The translations under genes were made by a program, and so were the position numbers. Below, one piece after another: positions 49,839-61,895 of a stretch of 64,000 nt of DNA. The stretch is from NCBI GenBank assembly GCA_918026815.1, contig CAKJVC010000156.1, forward strand, positions 1 to 64,000, read 5' to 3'. The DNA comes from Chalara sp. BL73. Lineage: Eukaryota > Ascomycota > Leotiomycetes > Helotiales. Each line of letters begins with the position of its first letter. Positions within the stretch are counted from its first letter, which is position 1. The notes under the pieces were generated by a model. That model saw only the letters and a list, made by a program, of their open reading frames with translations, did no database searches and was not told the DNA's origin.

Positions 49839-50310
49839 TTAAACTGATTCCATATCGGAAGATGCAAGATAAAATCCACTTCCAGCATTCCTTCTCAACT
49901 GCACCTTTCCCACCTTCTTCTCCTTCGTCACATACGCCAAATTCGTCAAACCGGCGCCACCTCTCTCCAACACTTCCCTCGCATCTGTAACCAGAGCAGC
50001 AACAGGCCCATCAAACACAATACTCCTCTCACACGACGCCTTATTTCCCGTCACTAAAACCACTGCCGAAAGTGTCAACAGCAGGCTAAGTGCTAGCCAA
50101 GCGAATACTCTAGCTTTCGATACCGAGGCAAGAACCCTGGGCTCATAATAACGGATATCTAGCGTCCTATTATCAGGTTTGTACGACCGATAGAGCATAT
50201 CCCAGGCCCCCTGGTACGAATATCGGATTAGCTTATCGAGGTATCGCTCTATGTCATCCCAAGTATACAGTTTGGTTGAGTTCATCATTGCAACATTACT
50301 CATGACATCG

Positions 50311-50318
50311 GGCATAAG
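50311..50318. repeat. Target-site duplication, left copy (GGCATAAG)
   Basis: It directly abuts the first base of the MITE and matches 50826-50833 exactly. It falls within the coding frame of the interrupted membrane-protein gene. Confidence 0.93.
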
Positions 50319-50825
50319 CAGTGTAATAAATTTGAGTTGAACTCTAGAGTTACACTCTCAACTCAAACTCAAACTCTAATATAAAATCAACAACTCAAAT
50401 CAAATTCAAATCAAATTATAATAATTTGAGTTAGTTTAAGTTGATTTGAATAGTCGGATTATATATTTTCCAGGCCGAACTATACTTAATTAGGCATAGC
50501 TTAGCCGGAATAATAATTCTTCCGAAAGTTTCTGCTTTAAGCCAAAACTTTCTAGAATTAATATTTTGATTTTTAATTTTTTATATTAGTATAGCGTATT
50601 TATAATACTATTAATCTAATAAAAAAATAAGCTTTTATTATTATTTAGTTTTTATTTTAATTTTTTTAAAAAAAATCTTTATTATTTGAGTTAGTTAAAC
50701 TTTTTTTAAAGTCAACTCAAATTCAACTCAAACTCAAACTAAAATTAATAACTCAAATCAACTCAAATACAAATTAAAGTTGATCTGAGTTAGTTAAAAT
50801 AATTTGAGTTTCTTTTCTTACACTG
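50319..50825. mobile_element. Non-autonomous hAT-type MITE, 507 bp
   Basis: The element begins CAGTGTAA and ends TTACACTG, perfect 8 bp terminal inverted repeats of the CAGTG type used by hAT transposons. It is flanked by identical 8 bp copies of GGCATAAG (50311-50318 and 50826-50833), the hAT target-duplication length. The interior is strongly AT-rich, has no ORF and is packed near both ends with ACTCAAA/TTTGAGT motifs in both orientations, which look like subterminal transposase-binding repeats. It must rely on a transposase elsewhere in the genome. Boundaries are firm from the duplication; the superfamily follows from TIR and duplication length. Confidence 0.93.
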
Positions 50826-50833
50826 GGCATAAG
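50826..50833. repeat. Target-site duplication, right copy (GGCATAAG)
   Basis: It directly follows the last base of the MITE and is identical to the left copy. Identity over 8 bp plus exact frame restoration marks this as the insertion footprint. Confidence 0.93.
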
Positions 50834-52135
50834 ATACATTGCTTCTTTGACCCAAGGACCACCCTTCAAGTCCAGCTCGGTGCTTGGGAGATCGGCTTCC
50901 ACGACACGATCGGAGATATATGTACTCGTTGGGCTCTGGGCTATCCCAGCAGTCAGATTGACGATAGCATATGTATGACACCAGTCGTAGTTACCCCCCT
51001 CCGTAGTTTTGAATATGTTGTTGGGTGTCTTGCCAAATATGCTGATTTTAAATTCTTCGCAGCGTGCCTTTGGGCTGCCATCAGCTCCAGGAATTCCGGC
51101 GAGGATCACTGCGTACATAATCCCGCTCTTCTTAAAGTCGGCTGGACGTTCCATTACAAATTCTAAATCGCTCTTGGGGGGCAGTGCATCATGGGTGTCA
51201 GGCCTGTCATCGGGGTCAAACAGGACTGCATTACCATTAACACCGTACCTGAGAGGCGCCTCACCGACTCGCGTTAGCAACGTCTCAGATTCCTCTTGAC
51301 CACCTACGGAGTCTTTGGCAATTTTGAAAACCCTTTCTGGAGGAGATGCTGTAGGGAAGGTAATGGAGTGAACCCGAATGCATAGAACAACAGCATTAAA
51401 GAGGGTTGAGTTTATCGGTATGGAGACACCCCGAACATTGTTCATGACGTGGCGAGAATGTGCGCGATCAGTGGCTGAACCATCCCAAGCCATAGTCGCC
51501 ATTGCCGCTGCGCGCCGGACACTGGCACGCCTATCCGCAGTCTGGTAATAGTACCAAAACCAACTAGTAGGGTTAGCTTCAGGGCTTCCAGCTTGCGTCG
51601 GCCGCAGCGACTGGCTGAATTCGAAGGAAGGGCTCCAGTTGACAGCACCTGTAATAAGAGGAGCGATGAGCTGTTGAGGTATGATTAAGAGGAGAAGAAG
51701 CAAAACAAGTCCTTCGGTAGGAGACCTCGGAATCGGCGGGATATTGAATGTCATTATACGGCTGAGTTGTGGAAGGGATAATCCTCCCGGCCGCTTCTCC
51801 AACAATATGAAAGTGCAATTCCATATTATCGTTCCTGCCCATGCTCCAACTAGGAGTCTTACTATTGTCAATCCTGTAGAAACTAGGGTCGTAACGTCAG
51901 AAACTTTGAGTTTAAACTTTCCGCCATCGACGTATCGAGGCGATTCCGCTGGGACTGCCAGGTAGCCATCAAGAACGTATGCTATGGTGAAGGATATAAC
52001 GGCACAGCAAGAAAGATGGAGTATTGGGAGGCCGATTGACTTCAACCCGCGTGAGAAGTGGGTTTCGCCAGGTCGTAGTTTGCTAGTGTCTAGCGCACGG
52101 AGTGCGTCGGTAGGATCGGGTGATGCAGTGCCCAT

Positions 52136-53499
52136 TATGGACTATAGAAGGGAAGGGCTTGAGGATATGTATTCGGAGAAAGTACAATCGAATAGTGTTT
52201 GATCTTCTATTCAATTTCTCTTGGCTGAGTCGGAGAATGAAGAATACTATAACGGAACAGAGTAGGCTTATATTGCGGACCACTGCTCTTTTAAATAGCG
52301 TTTTGGAAAGATGGATAATGAGGCTCTATTGTGGAGTCTCTAGCTGAAGAGTCTGCTAGTAGCCTAGGACGATTCGAAGCACAAAATTCTGAGATGGAGG
52401 CAGGGTTTCTTCTGCGCCTAGGTTGCCTGAGTTGGCCATCTACATCGTGTGGCAACCCCTCGTGTAACAACGGGAGACAGCTCTTATTAATATGGAGTGC
52501 CAGCTGGGCTTTGTAATCATCTTAAAACATCCTAGGAGGGTATGATGCTTCACCTCTTTTGAATTATTGGTATCTTTGCCCTGCATATATGCCGGTCTCA
52601 TCCAGAGCAGTATTCGCTGAATGAAGAAAAAAGAAGAGAGAATCTTGGCTTCCACTATGGCTACCTCATTTTCGCCAGCTTAGACTTGCAAAATGAGCCG
52701 TGATGAGAATTATAGCCAATTCATTGATGATATGGAGGAACGTGCAGGATAAGATGTTTACGTATCCCTTCATTTTGGGGCGGTGAAGATTAATCATTTA
52801 ATAGCGCCACAGGGTTGGCTGATACTAGACAAAGATACTTATTAGGCGTTAATTATAATGTAAAAGAATTCATAAACTTAGCAAACTTGCTGGATCGTTC
52901 TGTTGCGTCAATATTCCGCCTGTATATAACCACTTGCTTTCTGTCTGTTTAAAATAACTAGTTTAACGAGAATGGACGCTGTACTGAACCTAGGTCATGC
53001 TACAAGGCGGTCATGTTGAACTTCAATTCCGCGCAGATAGCTAGGGCTATACTTAGCTCGTTTAAAAAAGAGCTTAGGGTTAGTGTCTATTGTCGCACAC
53101 GGCGTCTCAGCTGAACAGTGCCACCTCGGCGAGGTCGTGCAGCTGGCCATGTGATAGGGCCCCAAATGGTATGATAGGGGAACATGGTCAAGCGAGAAGA
53201 ACAAAAACGTCGAAAATAGGCGTTGCTCTCCCGCTGTCAGATTCGGCGCTAGGCCAATCTGGGATATGACGCTGTTGTGATACATAGCATGGCCGTACCG
53301 CACTCGCTCCTCTTCGACCCCAATCCGAGAAATGCTACCCGACAGCATGAACTACTATTTATGACTAACTACGGCGGCGACCAGTAGATGGTGTGGTCAG
53401 CACACTGCCGGAGGCATGAGGCTCAACTTTTGGAAATGGCTATAACCTAGCCTTTCCCTTTGTTGATGAAGCTCCGAAACGTTGTCTCAGTAAATCAAA
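52136..53499. other. Divergent intergenic region between two membrane-protein genes
   Basis: About 1.36 kb holding both promoters. The minus-strand ORF at 53348-52995 (117 residues, His/Ser/Tyr-rich) has plausible composition but no domain or splice partner. It could be a small orphan gene. The rest shows no repeat or RNA gene. Confidence 0.4.
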
Positions 53500-55258
53500 A
53501 TGCAGCGTTCTGAGAACAGAACTGCTCAACCGCATCGGGTAACCTTCTTGTTTTCGTCACTCGGCAGTTTAGCTACAGACGCAGCCGCGCGCTACCATAA
53601 CATTCTTGAAAACCTCAACACCAGTATCTGCGGAGCACTGATTTTCCTGCCTAAGGCGCTTGCGGTCCCAGTACCAGAGCCAGGCTACTCACTCTTAGAG
53701 CCTCCTGAGTCGTCATATCTCGACTTCCAAGCCACATCGTCGAACGACTCCACAGTTATTGCTGACTCGAAGTATTTCTCCGACCGCTCCCCTCAGTTCG
53801 CACCCTGGATTCGGAGAGCGAAAGAGATTCGTTCCTCCCGTGACTTTATCCTTTGCACCGGAAACCTATCCTTAGCCCTTGCCGACGTCGGCGCGGCCTA
53901 CCAAACAAGCTCGAATGGCTCTACGACCCTACTCACTCTTCTTCCAGCGGCGGGAGCTCTAATTGGAGCTCCTGCCGAAGAATTATGGGTATTGTATAAG
54001 TTGGTGCCCCTGGCTGGAATATTGTCCGTTGCCCTTTCTCTGGGGGGGAACATTATCCCCCGCCGCATCAATGATTCCACGAATCTCGAAGGGCTGCTGG
54101 ACAGGAGCGTGGGCGGCGCTACAGCAGCTGAAAGCTCACAAGGACCGTCGAGGAGTGTTACGGTTATCGATGTGACAAGTGAGGGAATGGAAACCCAAGA
54201 GAAAGCGAAAGAGTTTGGGAATATCGTGCACAGAAAGGCTACGACTGAACTACCTCATCGTATGCACAGCCCTAACTTGGAAATCACTGCAGGGATTATT
54301 ATACTTTGTGCCTGTCTATCTTGTATACTCGCAGCGTGTTGGCTTCTACAATCAGGAGCAATAGTCGTCTGGTGGTGCACTGTAAGTTCATCTTCGCCAA
54401 CTGCCAATATTTTTACTGAATTTCAAGGGCAAAAATTGGATGTATCTGTGGTACGGTATTACCGTCATATCTGGCTTTCTCGAAAATGTCTCGGGTGCAC
54501 CATTCAGCAAATCGTGGACTATTCGAGTCTCCAGATTTCAATCCACCGAGAGGCTGCTCTCGGCTGTTACGACACAAGCCGTGTCACCTCAGAATCTAGA
54601 ATACCGTAAAGGCGAGCTGGTGACTGTTGCGACTAAGGAAGAGCAACCAGCCACCCAAACAAGTAATGAGCAAGTGACTGCCAACGCCATTGAATTACCT
54701 CACGGTGTTTTCGAACTTGAGGGAACTAATATTCTTAAAGAACTCACGAAGGTCTACAGGACAAAAGGCTATAAGGCAGAGTGCAACCAGATCTCCATTG
54801 AGTCGCCCCTCACCTCCTCTACAGTCTACGTCATACTCAGCATTCAAGGTGGTCACAAACGTAATGCTGCCTTCCATCTGATATCTAAACTCATCGCCGT
54901 GGGCGTCTTCGTTTTCTCAACCGCACTCTTCGCCAGCTCGGCACTTGTAACCATCCTAGCCTCTACCATCACCATGATCTTAGTTCTGGTAGCAGGAATA
55001 TTTGGACGAGTCACCGCAATGTGGATGTCCATGGTCATCATGAGGGATAAGCACGTTATTAATCTTGTTGTGAAGGAAGAACAGGCCGACCAATACATGA
55101 AGGCGCTACTAGTACAGAAGGGGCTAGTTTGCGAAGTACTCAGTCATGTTATCGTAAATGGAAAATGTGTGCGGAGGTATGGTCTGGGATTGCGGTGGAG
55201 TACGTTGCTTGGAGTTTTGGCACCACCTTATGATCTCAAAAAGCTTGCTGCTTCCTAA
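53500..55258 (+). CDS. Fungal multi-pass membrane protein of unknown function
   Basis: Two exons (53500-54381, 54428-55258) with a 46 bp GT-AG intron encode 570 residues. Hydrophobic segments suggest five to seven helices. One lies early (around residues 45-57), two around 145-185, one long one around 265-295, one at the exon 2 start (W-M-Y-L-W-Y-G-I-T-V-I), and a pair around 465-515 rich in Ala, Ser and Thr. The loops carry many Ser/Thr and several N-x-S/T sites. The final stretch has an L-V-V-K-E-E-Q patch and a small basic tail. No transporter or receptor motif was recognised. It faces away from the interrupted membrane-protein gene 1.4 kb to the left and resembles it only in style. Confidence 0.72.
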
Positions 55259-56519
55259 ATGGTCTTACAGATCCAGAATTTGAAGGCTAGGTCAAGCGAT
55301 TACTTGCCTTATTTCTGTAGCTTTCAATAGTTTTTGCTAGTCGATTTGCGGAACTAGAAAGGCTAATTGAGAATCATTTATCCTAGCCTTCCTTGACGTT
55401 GGCCGACGCATTTGCTACTCGCTTGCAAAATTTTATGAATTAACAGCGCAAATTTCAAAACACTACATTGCAAAAATATGTGCTTAAGAAGCCCTGCGTG
55501 CACAACTGTTACCATCGTCTACGAATTTGCAAATAAAATAAACAGTTTATGAGCCTCGTAGTGAAGATTTGACTGCTGGAAAGATCAGTCGAACATCGCA
55601 ACTGCAGGGATATTCCTGTCGTGTACACGTTCTCCCCCATAAGCATGCATATCGCCACCGGGTCCGCTTGAGAACTTACAATTCATGCCTTTCCCATCTG
55701 TCTTGAGATCTCGTCTCCTTACAACGGGCATTGAAAATGCGGTCATTTACCTCGGGTCCAATCACATAATGTCCAAGGAGACTTAGTCCCTGGCTGGTCT
55801 ATAATATGGCGATAGGTTTGCTCGAAACGTGCATTATTTCCTGCGTATATAAAAGAGGAGCCTTGTTCTGTTTGAAAAAGCATTGTCATATTCTAGTAAG
55901 TGTATTAATTATACCTTCAAGTAGAGTACAAGCCTGCTCACTGGCTCAATGTATCAAAAAAGCTTGTCACATTACAGAGTACAACTCTCAAGTCAATTAT
56001 TTTGAGTATTTGCGCAAAACTACTCTGTTACAAAGTGTGCTTTCTAAAAAAGGTCGGGTTTTAAGTTGATGTGGCTTCAAACTCTAAAATAGTGACCTTA
56101 TACTCCAGGCTTTATGTCAGCTAAGATAGATTTACAATGATTGTATATATTAAGAATTTCGGATAACAATGATTGTTTAAATGTGATATAGAGTTGATTA
56201 CACCAACTTACCTCCAAATCCCATCGACCCTAAAATAATATAGGTTTGAAAGGGTGTTGCGGCTGAAAAATAATCCTTGTACGCCATGTTGTAAACCTCA
56301 TTTCGCTTCACCCATTATGTTGCTGGTGGCTCCTGCAGTCAAGGACTTAGTCTGGTGCAAGGCTGACTTCCTGGCAGGTTAGTCTCCCCAAGAAAAGAAA
56401 TTTCATCCTTTTCGATGATTAAATTTTCCGCACGTAAACACCTGGTGCCTTCTGGCGCTGCAGCTTCTTTTTTTCAGCTGCCTCAAAAAGAAAATAGCGT
56501 GCTCTGTGGCCAATTCGTT
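55259..56519. other. Intergenic, no gene seen
   Basis: About 1.26 kb between co-oriented genes, AT-rich in the middle. The ORF at 55806-56069 is unconvincing. The last 100 bp lead into the STAND-N gene, with a pyrimidine tract just before its ATG. Confidence 0.45.
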
Positions 56520-58502
56520 ATGGATCCATTAAGCGTCACGGCGTCTGTAGCAGGCCTCTTAACCGCGGCGGGGAAGGCTGTATCCCTACTCTCGGTGGTG
56601 AAGAAGAGCATTGTTGAGGTGCCAAGATTGTTGGACCAGATGCTATCTCAAGTCAAGGAGCTCGAGATATGTTTTTCAGCGGTACAAAGCTTTCTTCTTG
56701 AACTGAACTCCGCGCCCAGAGGTCGAATATCCATGATCCGAATTGACCATCTCGTTGCGACGTTGACTGAGGCTGTGCGAACCTTCTCGGAACTCGATAC
56801 TTTGGTCAAGTCAATTGCAGGAGATGACGGGATGTCGATCAAAACACGTCTTATGTACGTCTGGGAGGAAGACACCACTGCCAGTATCATGCTTAGACTA
56901 GAACGCGACAAATCTTCCTTGTCTCTCATGCTGAATATCATACAATGGTGAGCGTCCAGAGATTTTATTTATTCGTAGTAACTGACACACATGCTAGCGA
57001 GTCAGATCTGGAAGCGGCACAGTCTCGAGAGAGCTTACAGAGTCTTGTTGAAGAACTTCTGAGAAGCAATAACGACGTTTCGCGACGCCTACAGAGAATT
57101 GAAGATAAGTTTGAATCCCAAAGTATAATGACGACTTGTTTTCGAAACGGTACCTTGAGTGAGCATGGAGAAGATAAGTCAGAGGTCGAGGGCCATACCC
57201 GATCTGAAGAAAGCACCTTAATGAAACTCGGCATTAGGAGATCCTCTTTGACAGTAGATAGCCTTGAGGACTTTGCCTCTCAGACCAATTTTCAAGTAGA
57301 TCTCGGAGCCTCTCGAGTGTACAAAAGAACGGAGTTGTACGAATCAGATGTTTCGTTTACCAGTTCTGCAGTTCGTACCCATGCGTGGTCGATATTCTCT
57401 GGGTTGACTTTATCAGAGATTTCTATGATCTCAGCAGTAGCATTGCCACTATACGTGGATGAGTTATCGAATAAGGAATACTATATACCGAGCCAATCTA
57501 CCGAAGCTGATATACAGATGACAGCCCAGGCTACGAAAGGACAGACGCATACCAGAGACATCCTGTCCGACACAGCTTCCGAAACCACTTCAGACTCGAT
57601 AATCCAACTCCAATCGTCGAAGAAGTCTAAGAAACCTCGTTCTCGCCTCTTTTCCCCACGCAGCCTGAGTAGGAATTCTATTAGCTTCGCCCTCGCTTCG
57701 ACGCCAATGATTCGGGACAGCCTTGGTCCATACGTCAGTGTGGTGACAGAACGTCTAGTTGTTGGAGTTTCTAACAAAACCGTTTCATCTTCCCCAAAGC
57801 CTATGCCTATCGAAGAAAGACTACCATTATATAGATTGGCCGTTCTAGGAGACAATGATGTAGAAAGGTCGGCATTTATTAAGCAGGTAAATTACTTTAA
57901 TAAATGATGGAAAGACGTGCTAACATAGGCTCCAGTTAACTCTCCAGCACTCTATTTACTCATACGAGCTGATGAGTGAGGAGCCTTCATATCTACGAAG
58001 AGTGGTCATCAGTCAACATGCTTGCGTTCTAGGAGTTCTAGATACGGCGGGTCAAGAGGGGGTCACGGCCCTGCGAGACAAGTGGATCAGGGAGGGGCAT
58101 GGCTTCGTTTTGGTTTACTCAATCACAAGCCTACTTTCCTTTGTCCAAATTCCCCGATTCCACAATCAAATCCAGAGAGTAAAGAAGAGGGCAAATTTGA
58201 TAAATTACCCAGGCTCTAATCTCATGACTGTTAGCCCTCCGTTCTGCCCTATCATGTTGTTTGGCAATAACTGTCATCGCTCGAATGAACGTGAAGTGTC
58301 GACAGAAGAAGGGCAGGCACTAGCGAAAGAATTAGGTTGTAAATTTGTGGAGGTTTCAACGGAGCACCATATCAACGAAAATGCATTTTATGATGTCGTA
58401 AGAGATATACGGCAACACCGATTGCAGGCAGCAATGAAGGAAAAAGGAGTCGACCAGGTGGGGAGCTTCATTGTGAATGAAAGAAATTTTACTCTGGCCT
58501 AG
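56520..58502 (+). CDS. STAND-type N-terminal domain fused to a degenerate Ras-like (pseudo-GTPase) domain
   Basis: Three exons (56520-56947, 56998-57886, 57936-58502) give 627 residues in one frame. Residues 1-142 match the fungal STAND N-terminal domain: M-D-P-L-S-V-T-A-S-V-A-G-L-L-T-A-A-G-K-A, then helices. Such domains sit at the front of fungal NLR-like proteins that control incompatibility and cell death. A coiled linker and a Ser-rich region follow. From about 420 the sequence is Ras-like. The P-loop, however, reads G-D-N-D-V-E-R-S, lacking the G-K-[ST] core. Switch I has no effector Thr, D-T-A-G-Q-E-G is kept (475-481), and N-K-x-D has become N-N-C-H. No prenylation motif is at the end (N-F-T-L-A). 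It is probably unable to bind GTP normally, which is inference. It has no NACHT or repeat domain. Confidence 0.85.
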
Positions 58503-61500
58503 AATGAGTGTATTGTAAGATGAATCAGTGATAGAATTAGTCGGTGTTTATAATATGGTGACGCCTTAAATTAACATGGACAACATCAAGACATATGGAC
58601 AGTGAACTACTTTTAGCTGAACATTTTCAGGTTGAATAACGTAACCACAGATAATCATGCACTTAGGAGAATACTACCAGAATGTTAATAAGCCCTGCTG
58701 CCCTAATAGCATGCATATTTTCTAACCAAGCCGTATGCCTCCTTACTAGCCTGGAATATATCTCCTCTGTCACGTGGGGTCATCACTTGTATCATTAAAG
58801 GCATCCTTCCATATCCCCAATTAATTTCATAAAGCAGTCTTATCATACAAACTCTCTAACCTCCCAACCATCCCAATAGTTAAGCCCACGATTTCCCTGT
58901 CTTGCAGATATGCAGGTCCTACCAAGCCTTAACGAAGCTACGGCAAAAGAGTTCTGTAGCAACCTCAACTGCCAACACTGCCGCTACTGACCCGAGGAAT
59001 GGCTCAAACGGCGGCTTAGCTAATACCGACCGTCCTCGCCGCGGCAGTGGATAGACAAGCCGCTCCACCCCAGATATAGCACCAGCAACATAAATCCCAC
59101 ATTCCCAAAAACAGCAGGCCATCTACCAAGCAATCACATTCAGCGTACGGCTATTACACGACCATCTCAGAATGTTACAATAGCCTTACGTTTCAGCAAA
59201 CGGCGCGGTCGCGTTCGGATCCGGGGCAAGGCGGAACGGGGGGGTTTGGCTTTGAACCGGTAAGAGACGTCCCGGCAGAGCGGAGATGCGATCTTGGGGA
59301 AAGAGGGTTATTGGAGCCCTGGGCCGCCCCGCGATCTATCTTTGCCGGGTAGATTTTTGCGAGGCTGGAACCGTGGGATGGGCAAGCGGTTGGGAAGCGG
59401 CGGGGGCCGGCTGGGGCTGCCTGTTCATGATAAGGGGATTGCGTTGCTGGGCTTGATCCGTACGGGAGGAGGGGGCGGGGGGTTAATCAATCAGATCGCT
59501 TCATCGATGTGCGTAGGCATGGTGATTCTGGGTTGTGAGCTTGTTATGGGGTTTATGATAGCTCGATGTAGCGCCGCCTTGCACGGATCGAGGACGAGTA
59601 GTAGCTGGCGTGCCTGAAGATTCGAGCCCGTGATGGTGTGGTGATGAAATTCAAGCTTACGGAGAGGTCTGGCTGATGCCTTTGCTTACCACTGAAACTG
59701 TGGAATTTACATGGGACAAAACGGACGCAGGTATAAAGATCAATTATTGTCCTGAGGCCAACACAAGATAACTATGAGTTCCGGAATAAATATGATGGAG
59801 TTATGTAGCTGATTCATTGCACTTCTCTACGAGAATCATGACGCGGCTTTGCCTTCTATGGTTATCTGCAGCAGGCACAAAATGTCGAAGATGATTACAC
59901 ACGTAGCACTAATAGTACGAAATAGCAGCTGGATGGGATCTAAATCATCCCACTTATGACTCAAGTCTTCTCAGCGAGGCTCTAGAACAGACGCACACTC
60001 GGCAAAAGAAGCCTTTGATATCGGCATCTCAGACCGAGTTTAGCGGCTGAAAAAAACCCTGGTCTGATGAGCTGTCTATGCAATATATTCAGCGGCACGT
60101 ACGATATTTGCCTTCCTGATTAATGCATATGCTGAGGCTTCTCCTGCGGTTGCTTCGATGGCTTGCATGTTTCCCGGAGATAGCACCAAGCCAGAGATAA
60201 CACCGGGCGACCGAGTACAGGATGAGGGATTATAGAATGACAAAAGACGGGACCCGACAGGTATATGTGCTGATATCCTGAGACATGATTGGCAAGCCTT
60301 GTGCTACGTGTAGTTGTGGTGAGCTATAGTTTATCCATTGAGTTCAGGCAGACGTGGATATAAGCTCTGACTTTAGCTTTATCAGATGAAGTGCTGCTCC
60401 GATGCTGATTGGGCTGGGTACGCGCACTAGTGAGAAAGTGAGGAGAAACGATGCATATGGGGATCAGTTGACGTTGGTGACATTGAGGCGTAGTTTCCGA
60501 AAGTATATATCGTTGAGATTTAGGGTGGAGGCTGAGTATTAATGCGGAGGGGATGGTGGTTTGCTTCCCGTGATGTTGAGTGGTTGCGGCCGCTTCCGGG
60601 TTGTGGCTGTGGCAGTGGCATTCTTGTGGCAGCTGTATCGTCCAATCAAATGATGTTCTCTCCAGCACAGTCAGACTTGGGTCTGACTATTACGACCTCA
60701 TCCCATGGACCGCAGAAGTGGCTGATAATTCCAAACAATCCTGAAGCTGCAATTCATCATGATTGGGATTTGAAGCATCGCAAAGTTAGGTAGTGCATTC
60801 CCTTTAATGCATGCGGCTCTGCTGGGCACGAAGATGAAGGCGCCGTCCGTATCTTGTTTTTCTTCAGGTTCCGTGCGGCCCTGTGCGTCATCGTAGAAGT
60901 TGGTCACTTTCGGATGCTTCTGGGCATTTTCTGCCCCGCCAGAGCAGGCAGGTAATAAGGTGGCTGGCGGGTTGGCACTGGAATTTGGTCATATAGCACT
61001 GCAGATATAATAATATACTCAAAAATCGGTAAACAGAGACACCGCCGTCACCTTAAAATTGCGGGATCCTGCAGGGCCGACGTGTCAGTTGACAAGATTT
61101 CAAGATATAGGGAGGGGGGAGGAGCTGGATTTCGAGGGAGTCGAACAGGAATCGGTTGAATATATCTCGCCTGCAATCCGCCAACCCTTCGTGTCCTCCT
61201 GCTGTACTTTACCACCTTGTCATCACTGTGTAACATCTATTGACCTCGCTGGAAAGACTACAATCACCCTCAAAACAACGCTTTGGCCAGTCCAGCCTTG
61301 TATCACGAACGAAACCTCTTTGCTTTTTTTCTTTTCTTCTTCTTTCCCTCAGGCCACCCAACAGTACCCAAGCTCTATACCGAAGAAGAATCCGACGCTC
61401 CCGGTGCGAATTGTTGACTGCTGTAAGGCATAAACGCGAAGCCGGTTTCGAGACTAGTCGCTTTGCTTTGTCAACAAAGGGGCCAACTTGAGTCAGCCGG

Positions 61501-61895
61501 AGAGTGAAAGCAGCAGATTAGGATTTTGGCGCATCATTATAATAACAATAATACTACATCACAAGGCTGGGAAGCCCAAGGAAGAAGCGGAACACTCTAC
61601 GCCATCATCCAGTGTTCGGAGTGTGTGTGGAGGTGTGTGTGAGATAGAAAGGTGGTCTAGAAAGAGACAGGGAAGATCCAAAGCGAACAAGGCTTTGGCC
61701 TTCCTACAAAAGCGCATCCCTCCCAACCCCACCTTGGCACCCGTCAGGTCTTTACTTTGCAGCCAACGACGACACTCACTTCTATAGCAGCCCCAGGTCA
61801 GCTTCAAACTTCCTTCTCTCAAAAACACATTTCGGTCGTCCGTGGGCATCGCACCCTCCTCCAACAGCCCTTAGAAAACACATCTCGTCGACACC
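58503..61895. other. Long intergenic region with a possible decayed basic-protein gene
   Basis: About 3.4 kb without an intact gene. On the minus strand, from ATG near 59521 to about 59190, one frame encodes a Pro/Arg/Lys-rich protein interrupted by TGA, TGA and TAA where CGA or CAA would fit. GC content rises there. A minus-strand ORF just downstream (59122-58919) is hydrophobic. The sequence 60000-61880 holds the promoter and leader of the DUF3824 gene and CT-rich tracts at about 61320-61345. Other ORFs are short and unrecognised. Confidence 0.35.

Larger units (their letters stand above)
49839..52135 (-). pseudogene. Fungal multi-pass membrane protein gene interrupted by a hAT-type MITE
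   Basis: From ATG 52135 the frame encodes a single-exon membrane protein of unknown function. Helices lie near residues 35-58, 80-112 and 138-165. A long extracytoplasmic-like region follows. The frame is cut at 50825 by the mobile element. Beyond the element the same frame resumes (50318-49839) with D-D-I-E-R-Y-L-D-K-L and a fourth helix near the C-terminus. Without the 507 bp element and one 8 bp target copy, the coding length is 1782 bp, divisible by three, with no other lesion. As it stands, translation runs into the element and stops at about residue 453, losing the last helix. The absence of further decay points to a recent insertion, or to strain polymorphism. The layout resembles lineage-specific fungal transmembrane proteins. 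Confidence 0.85.
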
